Shown one piece after another: positions 8,752-16,809 of a DNA stretch of 64,000 bases; within the stretch, counting starts at the first letter, position 1; each line of letters begins with the position of its first letter. Position numbers and translations under genes: made by a program. The stretch is from JBBRMW01 sp965246845 (GTDB taxonomy: Bacteria; Chloroflexota; Anaerolineae; Aggregatilineales; UBA2796): contig CBDFFR010000014.1 in NCBI GenBank assembly GCA_965246845.1, positions 372,001-436,000 on the forward strand, given 5' to 3'. The notes under the pieces are model-generated. The model was not told where the DNA came from and ran no database searches. It saw only the letters and a list, made by a program, of their open reading frames with translations.

Positions 8752-9306
8752 ATGGGCAATTTTTATGTCAACTTCGGTGTCCGCTCATCAGACCTGTCAA
8801 AAACGGTCGCTGCGCTGCGGCAGGCCGGGCGGGTGGCGTATATTGCTCCACCCGCAAATAATATTCTTGTTGTCTATGATCGGGACAGTGATACACAGGA
8901 CGAAAGCGAAATCGTCAAAGTTGGAGGCCTGCTCTCGGAAAGCGTGAGCAGCGCGGTTCTGGCAGTGTTGAACCACGACGACGATGTACTGTGCTATTGG
9001 CTATTTGAGCAAGGCAGGATCATCGACTCGTATAATTCGGCTCCGGGATATTTCGAGGGCGACGATGTACTTCCAACCTCCTCTGATGTAGAACGCTTAT
9101 GTGAAGCGTTTGACAGTCCCGGCGTTTTTGACGAAGTTCAAGCCAATCTTCAATGGAGCGAATACGCTTTTGTAGTTGAGCAGCATCAGGAACTTGTCGA
9201 GCTGTTGGGGCTGCCTGATGCTTCTGTCGGGAGCGGCTACACGACAATTTCTCAGAATGAGCCGCCACTTGGTATGGAACTCAGCGATTTGCAGCGAATC
9301 GGTTAA
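8752..9306 (+). CDS. hypothetical protein, 184 aa
   Basis: Soluble acidic protein of unknown family. GAGG at 8739-8742 and the ATG at 8752 give a start MGNFYVNFG; the frame is open further upstream, without a better ribosome binding site. The sequence alternates short beta-type stretches (NILVVYDRD, AVLAVLNHDDDVLCYWLF) with helices. This resembles small immunity or SMI1-like proteins in feel, but I cannot place it. It stands alone between the foldase cluster and rplY. Confidence 0.55.
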   Translation: MGNFYVNFGVRSSDLSKTVAALRQAGRVAYIAPPANNILVVYDRDSDTQDESEIVKVGGLLSESVSSAVLAVLNHDDDVLCYWLFEQGRIIDSYNSAPGYFEGDDVLPTSSDVERLCEAFDSPGVFDEVQANLQWSEYAFVVEQHQELVELLGLPDASVGSGYTTISQNEPPLGMELSDLQRIG

Positions 9307-9350
9307 TTCAAAGCACACACTTTAAAAGTCGTCGCGGTGTGACTCTGCGC

Positions 9351-9379
9351 TTGACGATCCCCCCTCGTTCCGCTACAAT
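9351..9379 (+). promoter_or_regulatory. sigma-70-type promoter of rplY
   Basis: TTGACG (9351-9356), exactly 17 bp, then TACAAT (9374-9379). This near-consensus housekeeping promoter would start transcription at about 9386, two bases before the leader hairpin at 9388. Confidence 0.7.
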
Positions 9380-9387
9380 GACCCCTC

Positions 9388-9414
9388 ACGAGTCGCTGTT
9401 GTGGCTCGTTTTTT
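9388..9414 (+). terminator. hairpin plus T6 at the very 5' end of the rplY message
   Basis: ACGAGTC (9388-9394) pairs with GGCTCGT (9403-9409) around an eight-base loop and is followed by six Ts (9409-9414). It looks like an intrinsic terminator, but lies directly at the predicted start site and 66 bp before the rplY ATG. It could be an attenuator, a 5' stabilising stem, or a terminator for weak transcription coming from upstream. Confidence 0.5.
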
Positions 9415-9479
9415 CACGTACTTTCGCGGTTGAACGGCATGTTTCTTGTCCGTGAGGCCGGGTTTGGGAGGCTAGGCTC

Positions 9480-10145
9480 ATGGCAGATCAGTATACGTTG
9501 GATGTGCATCAGCGCACCATATTGGGTAAGCAGGTCCGGCAGCTTCGCCGCGACAATTTGATCCCGGCGGTCGTTTATGGTGCAGGCGGCCAGCCGATGA
9601 ATATCTCGTGCCCGCGCCGTCCGCTCGAAATTTTGCTCTCGAAGGCGGGCGGGACGCACATCGTCACGTTGAACATCACTGACGGGCAGCCGCAAAGCGC
9701 GCTCGTGCGTGAAGTCCACCGCCACCCGATCCGGCGCGACCTGATTCACGTCGATTTCCTGCGTGTGGACCTCTTGCGCAAGCTGCGCGCGGAAGTGCCG
9801 CTGCTCTTCGTCGGGCTGCCCAAGCTGGGCGTAGACCTCACTCTGGCGCAGTTCATGACCGTCGTTGAAGTAGAATGCCTGCCGAAGGACATCCCGGATC
9901 ACATTGAAGTGAATATCTCCGGGCTGGCTGCGGGTGGCGACCATGTGACCGTCGCGGACCTGCCACAGTTCGAGGGCGTGGCCTACGTCACCGACCCGTC
10001 GGATGTGATCGCGCGTCTGGACTTCACCAGTGCGAACGCTGCCGATGCCGCTGCCGACGCAGCGCTGGCCGCCGCCGCGACCCCGGAGCCGGAACTTGCC
10101 AAAGCGAAGGGCAAGAAGGACGACGACGACGACGCGAAGAAGTAA
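9480..10145 (+). CDS. rplY: 50S ribosomal protein L25 (CTC/TL5 form)
   Basis: 221-residue long form of L25, which binds 5S rRNA in the large subunit. The N-terminal L25 barrel runs from about residue 5 to 92. The C-terminal TL5/CTC beta domain follows to about 185, ending in an Ala-rich then Lys/Asp-rich tail (KGKKDDDDDAKK). GGGAGG at 9466-9471 sets the ATG at 9480. It is monocistronic, with its own promoter, leader hairpin and a strong terminator right after the stop. Confidence 0.93.
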   Translation: MADQYTLDVHQRTILGKQVRQLRRDNLIPAVVYGAGGQPMNISCPRRPLEILLSKAGGTHIVTLNITDGQPQSALVREVHRHPIRRDLIHVDFLRVDLLRKLRAEVPLLFVGLPKLGVDLTLAQFMTVVEVECLPKDIPDHIEVNISGLAAGGDHVTVADLPQFEGVAYVTDPSDVIARLDFTSANAADAAADAALAAAATPEPELAKAKGKKDDDDDAKK

Positions 10146-10179
10146 TCGCGCGGTCGGCAGTGTGTCGTGGAATATGAAG

Positions 10180-10212
10180 CGGGTGGAGAGATTTTTCTCC
10201 ACCCGTTTTTAT
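10180..10212 (+). terminator. rho-independent terminator of rplY
   Basis: Perfect 10-bp stem CGGGTGGAGA (10180-10189) / TCTCCACCCG (10196-10205) with a six-base loop and a T5AT3 tail. An A-rich side (10190-10195 read on the other strand) is weak, but the stem may also stop the aldo/keto reductase transcript arriving from the right. Confidence 0.9.
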
Positions 10213-10264
10213 TTATCGATGTTTCGTAGCGCAAACCGGACGCCAAGAATGGCGTGTGAACACG

Positions 10265-11251
10265 TTAGCGGTTGACCGACCCCATCATACTTTCCGCGTA
10301 GCGCGTGCCGATTGTCGCGCCGTTCGGCATAATCTGATCAAGGTGCGCGAGGTCATCCGGGGTGAGGTGCAGCTCGAGCGCGGCGATGTTCTCACGCAGG
10401 TATTTCTCGCGGCGCGTGCCGGGGATGGGGATCATCTCCGCGCCCTGTGCGAGGACCCACGCAAGCGCAAGCTGCGCCGCCGTGCAATTTTTGGACTGCG
10501 CAAAGGCTTCAAGTTGCGCGACGCGCTCCATATTTTGCTTGAGGTTTTCGCCCTGTGCGCGCGGCATGGTGCGCCGGAAGTCGTTCGGTTCGAGCGCGTC
10601 TGCCGAGGGAATCTGCCCGGTCAGGAAGCCGCGACCGAGCGGGCTATAGGCGACGAAGGCGATATTGAGTTCGCGGCAGGTCTGCAAAATGTCGCCTTCC
10701 GGGTCGCGCGTCCAAAGCGAATATTCGGTTTGTAGCGCGGCGATGGGGTGAACGGCGTGCGCGCGGCGGATGGTCTGCGCGCTCGCTTCCGAGAGGCCGA
10801 GGAAGCGCACCTTGCCCGCCTTCACGAGGTCGGCCATCGCGCCGACGGTCTCCTCGATGGGCGTGTTCGGGTCTACGCGATGCTGATAATACAGGTCAAT
10901 CGTCTCGATGTTGAGGCGTTTAAGACTGGCATCACACGCAGCGCGTACATATTCCGGTTTACCACTGATACCGATCCGCGCGCCGGTGAGGTCGCGCTGA
11001 TTGCCGAACTTGGTAGCGATGATCACCTGCTCGCGCTTGCCTTTGAACGCGCGGGAGAGCAACCATTCGTTATGCCCAATGCCGTAAATATCGGCGGTGT
11101 CGTAAAAATTAATGCCGAGATCGAGTGCCTGTTGTAACAGTTGCAGCGATTGGTCGTCATCCGATTTGCCATAAAAATCCGACATGCCCATACAGCCAAG
11201 GCCGAGCGCAGAGACTGTGAGGCCGCTGTTTCCTAAAATTCGGGTTTGCAT
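10265..11251 (-). CDS. aldo/keto reductase
   Basis: NADPH-dependent oxidoreductase of the AKR13-like group (328 aa). Visible features: RILGNSGLTVSALGLGCMGM, the catalytic Asp and Tyr in DTADIYG, the Lys in ATKFG, the His in YYQHRVD, and the cofactor-binding IPIPGTRREKYLRENI. The frame is open to 11365, but the family start MQTRILGNSG is at 11251. It is divergent from the TetR gene with a shared 143-bp control region, so it is the likely regulatory target. Substrate unknown; small aldehydes or ketones would be typical. Confidence 0.9.
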   Translation of the reverse strand: MQTRILGNSGLTVSALGLGCMGMSDFYGKSDDDQSLQLLQQALDLGINFYDTADIYGIGHNEWLLSRAFKGKREQVIIATKFGNQRDLTGARIGISGKPEYVRAACDASLKRLNIETIDLYYQHRVDPNTPIEETVGAMADLVKAGKVRFLGLSEASAQTIRRAHAVHPIAALQTEYSLWTRDPEGDILQTCRELNIAFVAYSPLGRGFLTGQIPSADALEPNDFRRTMPRAQGENLKQNMERVAQLEAFAQSKNCTAAQLALAWVLAQGAEMIPIPGTRREKYLRENIAALELHLTPDDLAHLDQIMPNGATIGTRYAESMMGSVNR

Positions 11252-11358
11252 TGTCACGTTCCTATTGGTGTTTTGCGTTCCGATCTCGGCGTAGACGATG
11301 CGTCGATGCTCAAAACTACGTGTACGGAGCAAATCTGGATATTGCTCATTTTGCTCTC

Positions 11359-11393
11359 TTGACAAAAAGTAAGCACTGTACGATACTGTTTAC
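11359..11393 (+). promoter_or_regulatory. promoter and putative TetR operator in the divergent intergenic region
   Basis: TTGACA (11359-11364) and GATACT (11382-11387), 17 bp apart, form a promoter for the regulator. Positions 11369-11393 form an imperfect palindrome starting GTAAGCACTGTA and ending TACTGTTTAC, overlapping the spacer and -10. That is the usual place for a self-regulating TetR operator, and it would also cover the reductase promoter. Confidence 0.45.
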
Positions 11394-11394
11394 A

Positions 11395-12120
11395 ATGTTT
11401 ACTAACGTGAATAATGCTACGATGAACCGTCGCGAACGCCAGCACGACAATATCCGCGAAGAAGTCAAAGCCGTCGCCCGCAAGCATATGGCCGCGCAGG
11501 GGACCGCCGCGATTTCGTTGCGAGCGATTGCTCGTGATATGGAACTCAGCGCTCCGGCCTTGTACCGCTACTTCCCCAGCCGCGATGACCTGATCACGGC
11601 GCTTATCGTGGACTCGTTCAACTCGCAAGGCGAGGCGATGCGCGTTGCCGTCGAACAGGCGGGACCGGATGCGCTCGCGCAGTTGGCGGCGTTCATGCTG
11701 GCCTACCGGGACTGGGCGTTGACCCACACAGTCGAGTTTGAACTCGTCTATGGCAATCCGATTCCTGATTATCACGCACCCGCAGACATCACCTCGCCCG
11801 CCGCACAGAATGCAATGGGTGTGGGCGTGCAAGCAATCGACAACGCGATCAGGTGCGGGGCGCTTGTGCCGACCATGACTATAGACGACATCCCGCCCGA
11901 AGTCCGCCCGACTATCGAAGCGCAGAGTGCAAGTTATACGCCGCCTGTCTTGCCTGTGGCGCTGTACCTGGCAATGGTTTCGTGGGGGCAGGGGCATGGC
12001 CTGATCATGCTGGAACTCTTCGGCCATCTGCAACCGACGCTCGGCGACCCGGCGGCGTTCTACCGCCAACAGGTGGGGGAACTCATCAAACACCTCGGCG
12101 GCAGAGTGGACACCGCGTAG
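11395..12120 (+). CDS. TetR/AcrR family transcriptional regulator
   Basis: Dimeric repressor with an N-terminal helix-turn-helix (about residues 20-65: ISLRAIARDMELSAPALYRYFPSRDDLITALI) and a C-terminal ligand-binding helical domain (TetR_C_13-like, LAYRDWALTHTVEFELVYGNPIP). 241 residues from the ATG at 11395, which is almost at the predicted transcript start. A second ATG at 11422 would remove nine residues and is an alternative. It probably controls itself, the divergent reductase and perhaps the oxidoreductase genes that follow on the same strand. Confidence 0.85.
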   Translation: MFTNVNNATMNRRERQHDNIREEVKAVARKHMAAQGTAAISLRAIARDMELSAPALYRYFPSRDDLITALIVDSFNSQGEAMRVAVEQAGPDALAQLAAFMLAYRDWALTHTVEFELVYGNPIPDYHAPADITSPAAQNAMGVGVQAIDNAIRCGALVPTMTIDDIPPEVRPTIEAQSASYTPPVLPVALYLAMVSWGQGHGLIMLELFGHLQPTLGDPAAFYRQQVGELIKHLGGRVDTA

Positions 12121-12230
12121 CGCGGCGTTCGCGATATTCATCAGACAATTTCTGTTTCGTTCGCGTGTTTCACGGAGCGTTCTGCTTCGTGTTGCCAGCA
12201 TCCGGCTTCATCAACATCGAAAGGTCAACC

Positions 12231-13181
12231 ATGAACAACTCCAGTGAACTGCACGTCATTTTCGGGACAGGACCACTCGGCAAAGCGACGATGCGGGCGT
12301 TACTCGCAGAGGGCAAGCGCGTTCGGATGGTCAACCGCAGCGGCAAGGCTGACGTCCCGGATGGCGTGGAAGTCATCGCCAGCGACGCTTACGATGCGGG
12401 CAAAGTGCGGTCAGCGGCATCGGGCGCGACGGCGGTTTATCAATGCGCGCAGCCTGCCTATCAGGATTGGGTGACAAAGTTCCCGGCACTGCAAGCCAGC
12501 ATCCTTGAAGGCACAGCGGCCAACGGCGCGAAGCTGATCGCCGCTGAAAATCTGTATATGTACGGCGAATTCAGCGGACCACTCCGCGAAGACATGCCAT
12601 ACAACGCACACACCCGCAAAGGCAAGGTACGCGCAGAGATGGCGCAGACGCTGATCGCAGCACACAACACCGGGAAGGTGCGGGTCGCGATTGGTCGCGG
12701 CGCTGACTTTTACGGCCCGGAAGTCCTCGACTCGACTATTGGCGACCGCGCAATTTACCCGGCGCTTGCTGGCAAATCCGCTTCGCTCGCTGGCAATCTC
12801 GATTTGCCGCATACCCTCACTTACATCAACGACTTCGGGAAGGTGCTGGCGGTCCTCGGCACGCGCGACGAGGCGCTAGGGCAGGTCTGGTTCGTCCCGA
12901 ATGCTGAAACCGTCACGCAGCGGCAGTTCATGACCATGCTCTTCGAGGAAATCGGGCTGCCGCCGAAAATGAGCGGGATGGGCAAACTGATGATGCGGCT
13001 CGGCGGTATCTTCATCGTCGGCGCGCGGGAAACGGTCGAGATGATGTATGAATTTGAGAAGCCGTTCGTCGTGGATAGCACCAAATTCGGGCGTGCATTC
13101 GGCATCCACGCCACGCCGCTGCGCGAGGCGATCAAGCAGACCGTCGCGTGGTACAAGGCACATCCGCAGGACAGCCACTAA
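12231..13181 (+). CDS. NAD(P)-dependent epimerase/dehydratase family oxidoreductase
   Basis: 316-residue atypical short-chain dehydrogenase. The N-terminal Rossmann motif reads VIFGTGPLGKATMRALLAEG. Later segments include YQCAQPAYQDW, AENLYMYG (where the extended SDR YxxxK region would be) and a C-terminal substrate-binding part. It starts 110 bp after the TetR gene, with AAGG before the ATG, and is followed 26 bp later by a DUF4188 gene. The group looks like a small TetR-controlled detoxification or redox unit. Substrate unknown. Confidence 0.78.
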   Translation: MNNSSELHVIFGTGPLGKATMRALLAEGKRVRMVNRSGKADVPDGVEVIASDAYDAGKVRSAASGATAVYQCAQPAYQDWVTKFPALQASILEGTAANGAKLIAAENLYMYGEFSGPLREDMPYNAHTRKGKVRAEMAQTLIAAHNTGKVRVAIGRGADFYGPEVLDSTIGDRAIYPALAGKSASLAGNLDLPHTLTYINDFGKVLAVLGTRDEALGQVWFVPNAETVTQRQFMTMLFEEIGLPPKMSGMGKLMMRLGGIFIVGARETVEMMYEFEKPFVVDSTKFGRAFGIHATPLREAIKQTVAWYKAHPQDSH

Positions 13182-13207
13182 TCAGTTTCGACAAAGGAGT
13201 TTCCAGT

Positions 13208-13729
13208 ATGCCAGGTGTTATTCCGGGGCGTTATACCGCCCAAACAAATGAGCCATTCGTCGTTTTCCTGATCGGGATGCGGATCAACAGCTTCCGCGCC
13301 GTGCGGCAATGGGTCCCAACTTTCCAGTCGATGGGACCGATGCTCCGAACGCTGAACATGCACCCCGAACAGGGGTATCTCGGCGGCGAGTTTTTTCTGT
13401 ACTGGCGGGGCGTCGCGCTCGTGCAATTCTGGCGCTCGTTCGAGGATTTGGAACGATTTGCGCGCGACCCGCAAGAGCCGCACCTCTCCGCGTGGAAACG
13501 TTTCAACCAGGTCACGACCAAAGGGAACAAGGTCGGGGTCTGGCATGAAACGTACCGCGTGGAGGCCGGAGCCTCGGAATCAGTCTATGCGAATATGCCA
13601 CGCTTCGGGCTGGGCGCGGTCATGCAGCACGTCCCAGCGGTCGGCAACCGGGAAACTGCGCGCCGCCGCATGGGTGGCATGAATGAACCTGCAGTCCCAA
13701 CACCATCGTCCGACAGCACATTGACCTGA
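13208..13729 (+). CDS. DUF4188 family (dimeric alpha-beta barrel, monooxygenase-like) protein
   Basis: 173-residue cytoplasmic protein. The core FVVFLIGMRINSFRAVRQWVPTFQSM, then GYLGGEFFLYWRGVALVQFWRSFEDLERFARDP, then a W-H-ET motif is typical of DUF4188, distantly related to heme- and quinol-monooxygenase barrels. AAGGAG at 13195-13200 precedes the ATG. It directly follows the NAD(P) oxidoreductase and is probably cotranscribed with it. No catalytic role is established for the family as far as I know. Confidence 0.75.
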   Translation: MPGVIPGRYTAQTNEPFVVFLIGMRINSFRAVRQWVPTFQSMGPMLRTLNMHPEQGYLGGEFFLYWRGVALVQFWRSFEDLERFARDPQEPHLSAWKRFNQVTTKGNKVGVWHETYRVEAGASESVYANMPRFGLGAVMQHVPAVGNRETARRRMGGMNEPAVPTPSSDSTLT

Positions 13730-13848
13730 TTCGTCGCCTGTATTGCGCAAAATTCGGCATACAGGTAAGATACATAATGCTGGTTCGGTCTACGAACAGC
13801 AATTGAGTACACGAGCAATCATGCAGACGACTATTTTGCGGGTCTGTC

Positions 13849-14020
13849 TCTGTCTGAAGCAGGGGCGTTAAGCACCACTTCAGCGCAGACTAACGACGAC
13901 CAACGGCTGAAAAACGGCGCTTCGCCCCTGAGGTAATGGTGACAGGAACACCATTATCGTCGCCTGCATCCGCAGGCAAGGGACGAGGCGCTTTTTCTTG
14001 CCCGTTGGTCGTTTTGTTTT
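13849..14020 (+). ncRNA. structured, apparently pseudoknotted leader RNA upstream of the cysteine synthase
   Basis: Nested complementary segments can be paired by eye. A hairpin CTGAAG (13854-13859)/CTTCAG (13878-13883) extends outward as TCTGT/GCAGA. AGGGGCG (13861-13867), in its loop, pairs perfectly with CGCCCCT (13923-13929), making a pseudoknot. Local stems follow: TAATGGTG/CACCATTA (13934-13956) and GCCTGC/GCAGGC (13962-13977). An 11-bp closing stem ACGACCAACGG (13896-13906)/CCGTTGGTCGT (14002-14012) is followed by TTTTGTTTT. It ends 32 bp before the next ATG. No known riboswitch consensus (T-box, SAM, TPP, cobalamin) is recognised. Confidence 0.5.
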
Positions 14021-14052
14021 CCCGATAGCAGCATAACGAGGACTACAGCCAG

Positions 14053-15006
14053 ATGGCTTTCATGACGACCGAACTCAAGCGCCCCGTAATCGCGGGCGCA
14101 CAGCGCATCGAAGACCTGATTGGCAACACGCCGCTTTTGGGCTTCAATCGCATCACGGCACACCTGCCCGCAGGCGTCGAAATTTATGCCAAAGCGGAGT
14201 GGACCAACCCTGGCGGGAGCGTCAAGGACCGCGCTGCGCTGAATATCATCCGTGAAGCCGAACGTGCCGGACACCTGCCCGGCAAGACGATCCTCGACAG
14301 CACCAGCGGCAACACGGGGATCGCCTACGCCATGATCGGCGCGGCGAAGGGCTACAAGGTCAAGCTGTTTTTGCCCGCCAACGCCAGCCCGGAGCGGCTC
14401 GCGATCCTGCGCTCCTACGGCGTCGAACTCGTGCTGACCGACCCGCTGGAAGGCTCTGACGGCGCGATTCGAGCGGTACGCGACCTCTACAAGCGCGAGC
14501 CGGATAATTATTTCTATGCTGACCAATACAACAATCCGGCCAACTGGCAAGCTCATTACAACACGACAGGCGTGGAAATCTGGGAGCAGACGGGCGGGAG
14601 CGTGACGCACTTCATCGCGGGACTCGGCACGAGCGGAACACTGATGGGAACCGGGCGGCGGCTCAAGGATTTCGATCCTTCGATCCAGGTTATTTCGTTG
14701 CAACCCGACTCGCCGTTTCATGGCCTCGAAGGGTTGAAGCATATGGAAACCGCGATCAAGCCCGGCATTTACGAGCCATCGCTCGCGGATCGGAATATCG
14801 GAATCGGCACGGAAGCAACTTACGCGATGGCACGCCGCCTCGCACGGGAGGAAGGGCTGCTGGTCGGGATTAGCGCAGCGACGGCGATGGTCGGCGCGCT
14901 GATGGTCGCGGAGTCAATCGCGGATGCGGGCGAGCAGGCGGTGATCGTGACGCTCTTCCCGGACAATGCGTACAAGTATCTATCAGGTGCGCCGTTCCGG
15001 GATTGA
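14053..15006 (+). CDS. cysM: cysteine synthase (PLP-dependent, CysM-like)
   Basis: Makes cysteine from O-acetylserine (or O-phosphoserine) and sulfide or a sulfur carrier. 317 residues. The PLP lysine is K58 in NPGGSVKDR, the substrate loop is TSGNTG (84-89), and the phosphate cup is GLGTSGTLMGTGR. The segments QYNNPANWQAHY and DNAYKYLS are closer to CysM than to CysK. The usual SSGAA near the C-terminus reads GISAATA. The structured leader directly upstream suggests RNA-level control. CysK cannot be excluded. Confidence 0.85.
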   Translation: MAFMTTELKRPVIAGAQRIEDLIGNTPLLGFNRITAHLPAGVEIYAKAEWTNPGGSVKDRAALNIIREAERAGHLPGKTILDSTSGNTGIAYAMIGAAKGYKVKLFLPANASPERLAILRSYGVELVLTDPLEGSDGAIRAVRDLYKREPDNYFYADQYNNPANWQAHYNTTGVEIWEQTGGSVTHFIAGLGTSGTLMGTGRRLKDFDPSIQVISLQPDSPFHGLEGLKHMETAIKPGIYEPSLADRNIGIGTEATYAMARRLAREEGLLVGISAATAMVGALMVAESIADAGEQAVIVTLFPDNAYKYLSGAPFRD

Positions 15007-15010
15007 GACA

Positions 15011-15040
15011 TTGTACAAATGTTCGATTAGCAGGTATACT
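15011..15040 (+). promoter_or_regulatory. promoter of the DinB-like gene
   Basis: TTGTAC (15011-15016), 18 bp, TATACT (15035-15040), then AAGGAG at 15059-15064 before the ATG at 15073. Confidence 0.5.
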
Positions 15041-15072
15041 CAGTCTGTGTTGCTTCACAAGGAGTACGCCCG

Positions 15073-15552
15073 ATGAACAGCCTTGCGACCGAAAAACTCC
15101 CTTATATTCAGGCACTCAGCTCGCTGCGCGACCAGATGCTTGATTTGCTTACCGATGCCGATCTCGCATACAAACTACCGGGTGCAAACTTGTCACTTGG
15201 CGAGGTGTTGCATAATCGGGGGAATGTTCAGGCGTCCTATACGGACTCGTTTCACAGCTTCGTACAGGAGTTCAAGACGGATCATGCGCCGTCTGATGTC
15301 GGTGGTAGCGTCGCAGCTTTGCGTGCGTGGTACAAGTCCACTGACGAACGTCTGGAGGCGACGATCAGCGGCTATTCCGAAGCGGATGCGCAGAGCCGAA
15401 TTGTCCGGCGCGAGAGTGGCTATGAAGCGCCTGTTGCGCTCCAGTTCGAGTTCTATTCGCAGGCACTGTTCATCTTCCTCGGCAAGGAAAGCATCTATCT
15501 TCGCGCGCTGGATAAGCCGCTGACTAAAGAGTGGATTGAATACGTCGGGTGA
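15073..15552 (+). CDS. DinB-superfamily protein
   Basis: 159-residue helical protein of the DinB/DUF664 four-helix-bundle type. Members bind a metal or act as thiol-dependent transferases; the name comes from damage-inducible DinB of Bacillus. Helical heptads (LRDQMLDLLTDADLAYKLPG...LSLGEVLHNRGNVQASYTDSF) fit the fold. The canonical first histidine is present (EVLHN), but the later HxxxH pair is not evident (FEFYSQALFIFLGKE), so metal binding is doubtful. It is the last chromosomal gene before tRNA-Arg. Confidence 0.65.
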   Translation: MNSLATEKLPYIQALSSLRDQMLDLLTDADLAYKLPGANLSLGEVLHNRGNVQASYTDSFHSFVQEFKTDHAPSDVGGSVAALRAWYKSTDERLEATISGYSEADAQSRIVRRESGYEAPVALQFEFYSQALFIFLGKESIYLRALDKPLTKEWIEYVG

Positions 15553-15589
15553 TGTCGCTCGCTATCCCGAAAATGTGTCGCTTTCTGCC

Positions 15590-15617
15590 TTGACACCATT
15601 CCGCGTTGTGCTAAAAT
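15590..15617 (+). promoter_or_regulatory. promoter of tRNA-Arg
   Basis: TTGACA (15590-15595), 16 bp, TAAAAT (15612-15617), ending 11 bp before the mature tRNA 5' end. Confidence 0.6.
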
Positions 15618-15628
15618 CATGCCATAAT

Positions 15629-15700
15629 GTGGTTGTAGCTCAGCGGATAGAGCATCTGCCTACGGAGCAGAGGGCCGGGGGTTCGAATCCCTCCAGCCAC
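15629..15700 (+). tRNA. tRNA-Arg (anticodon ACG)
   Basis: All four arms fold: acceptor GTGGTTG/CAGCCAC with one G-U, D stem GCTC/GAGC, anticodon stem TCTGC/GCAGA with loop CTACGGA (anticodon ACG), and T arm GGGGG-TTCGAAT-CCCTC. CCA is not encoded. The reverse strand of this gene is the C-terminal coding end of the serine recombinase, so the tRNA is the attachment site or borders it. Confidence 0.95.
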
Positions 15701-16809
15701 ATAACAGCACCATTCTGGGCCGCACTAATTTGAAGGAATTGTGCGGCCCACGCTTTTAACGTGAAGTCCGTGATCTGGTGCGTATCCAGGTCGAAAATGA
15801 TCTCCGAAAACAGCGTGTGAACGAAGGCTTGTTTGTCTTCGGCACTCGCCTCTTGCCAGCGACCGCCCATGTCGATCAGCATGGTGGCCGTGACTTCGAT
15901 CATCTGGCGGATTTGGCCTTCTTCGTTCATGACCGTTTGCAGGTGCGCAATCTGGTTCTCGTTGTCCGAGATGTGCTTCTTGAGCGTTTCCTCGTCAATA
16001 CGCGCCATCATGAATAGCTTTTCGGCGTTGCGGATGCGCTGCCGACACAGGTTGATCTCAGTGATTATCTCACCCCGGCGGTCTTCGGTGAGGTCTTGCT
16101 GATTGAATAATGCAAGCTGCGCGACCATCTGCGGAATCACATCCGGCCTGATCGTCAATGCAGCAATCAGGCGTGCAAACTCCTGTTCCAAAACTTCGGC
16201 TTTGACCGATTTGTTATGACTGTCGCATTTGTGCCGCCGTTCGGAATGACGGTAGCGCGGCGAATGCGAACCATCGTACCCAATCAGATAACCACGCAAT
16301 GATGGATCGTCGCGTTCGATAGCCAGCTTTTCGCAGTGTGCGCAGTAGGTGATCCGGGAGAGCGGAAATATCCGCACGTCGGCACGATTACCAGTGTCAG
16401 GCTTGCTTTGCGATTTTTCGCGGAACCTTTCGGCGCGCATCATGCCGACACGGTAGCAAAGTTCAACATCAATCACTGCACGTTCGGGGTTCAAATGCAC
16501 TGTTTCCGGTGTAATCTCTCTGGCATTGCGGCCCGTAGCCTTGCTGCCCAAAAGCACCCCGCCATATTCCGGCCAATTGGCGATAATGTTCCGGATGCTT
16601 TCGCGTTCAAACAGCGTGGGATTACCATCCACATCGCGGAAACGATAGCCTTCTGCATTCAGCACTTCGGCAATCCGACGAGTACGGGATTGCCCGTTGG
16701 CGAACAACCGCATTGCTCGTTCGGCAGCCTCGAAGTACCCTCGCCACACCGCGTCCGTGGCCGGAGACTGGCTACGTAATCCTTCGATCTGTGTACCATC
16801 CGACAACAA
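15640..16809 (-). CDS. large serine recombinase, C-terminal part (frame-split)
   Basis: Carries the recombinase DNA-binding domain, a zinc ribbon (YCAHCEKL ... HKCDSHN), and a long coiled coil (about residues 200-320). Its last about 20 residues (ending CSVGRCSIR) are the antisense of the tRNA-Arg gene, so the coding end overlaps the attachment target. The open frame begins with TTG TTG inside the end of the N-terminal frame. Reading straight across, ERSVEGVWLF continues naturally as SDGTQIEGLRSQ, so a single-base shift near 16808 separates two halves of one protein. See the partner entry at 16772. Confidence 0.8.
   Translation of the reverse strand: MLSDGTQIEGLRSQSPATDAVWRGYFEAAERAMRLFANGQSRTRRIAEVLNAEGYRFRDVDGNPTLFERESIRNIIANWPEYGGVLLGSKATGRNAREITPETVHLNPERAVIDVELCYRVGMMRAERFREKSQSKPDTGNRADVRIFPLSRITYCAHCEKLAIERDDPSLRGYLIGYDGSHSPRYRHSERRHKCDSHNKSVKAEVLEQEFARLIAALTIRPDVIPQMVAQLALFNQQDLTEDRRGEIITEINLCRQRIRNAEKLFMMARIDEETLKKHISDNENQIAHLQTVMNEEGQIRQMIEVTATMLIDMGGRWQEASAEDKQAFVHTLFSEIIFDLDTHQITDFTLKAWAAQFLQISAAQNGAVMWLEGFEPPALCSVGRCSIR

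Noticed and set aside
13896..14020. T-box riboswitch before the cysteine synthase gene
   Set aside because: No AGGGTGG-type T-box sequence or antiterminator/terminator pair was found.
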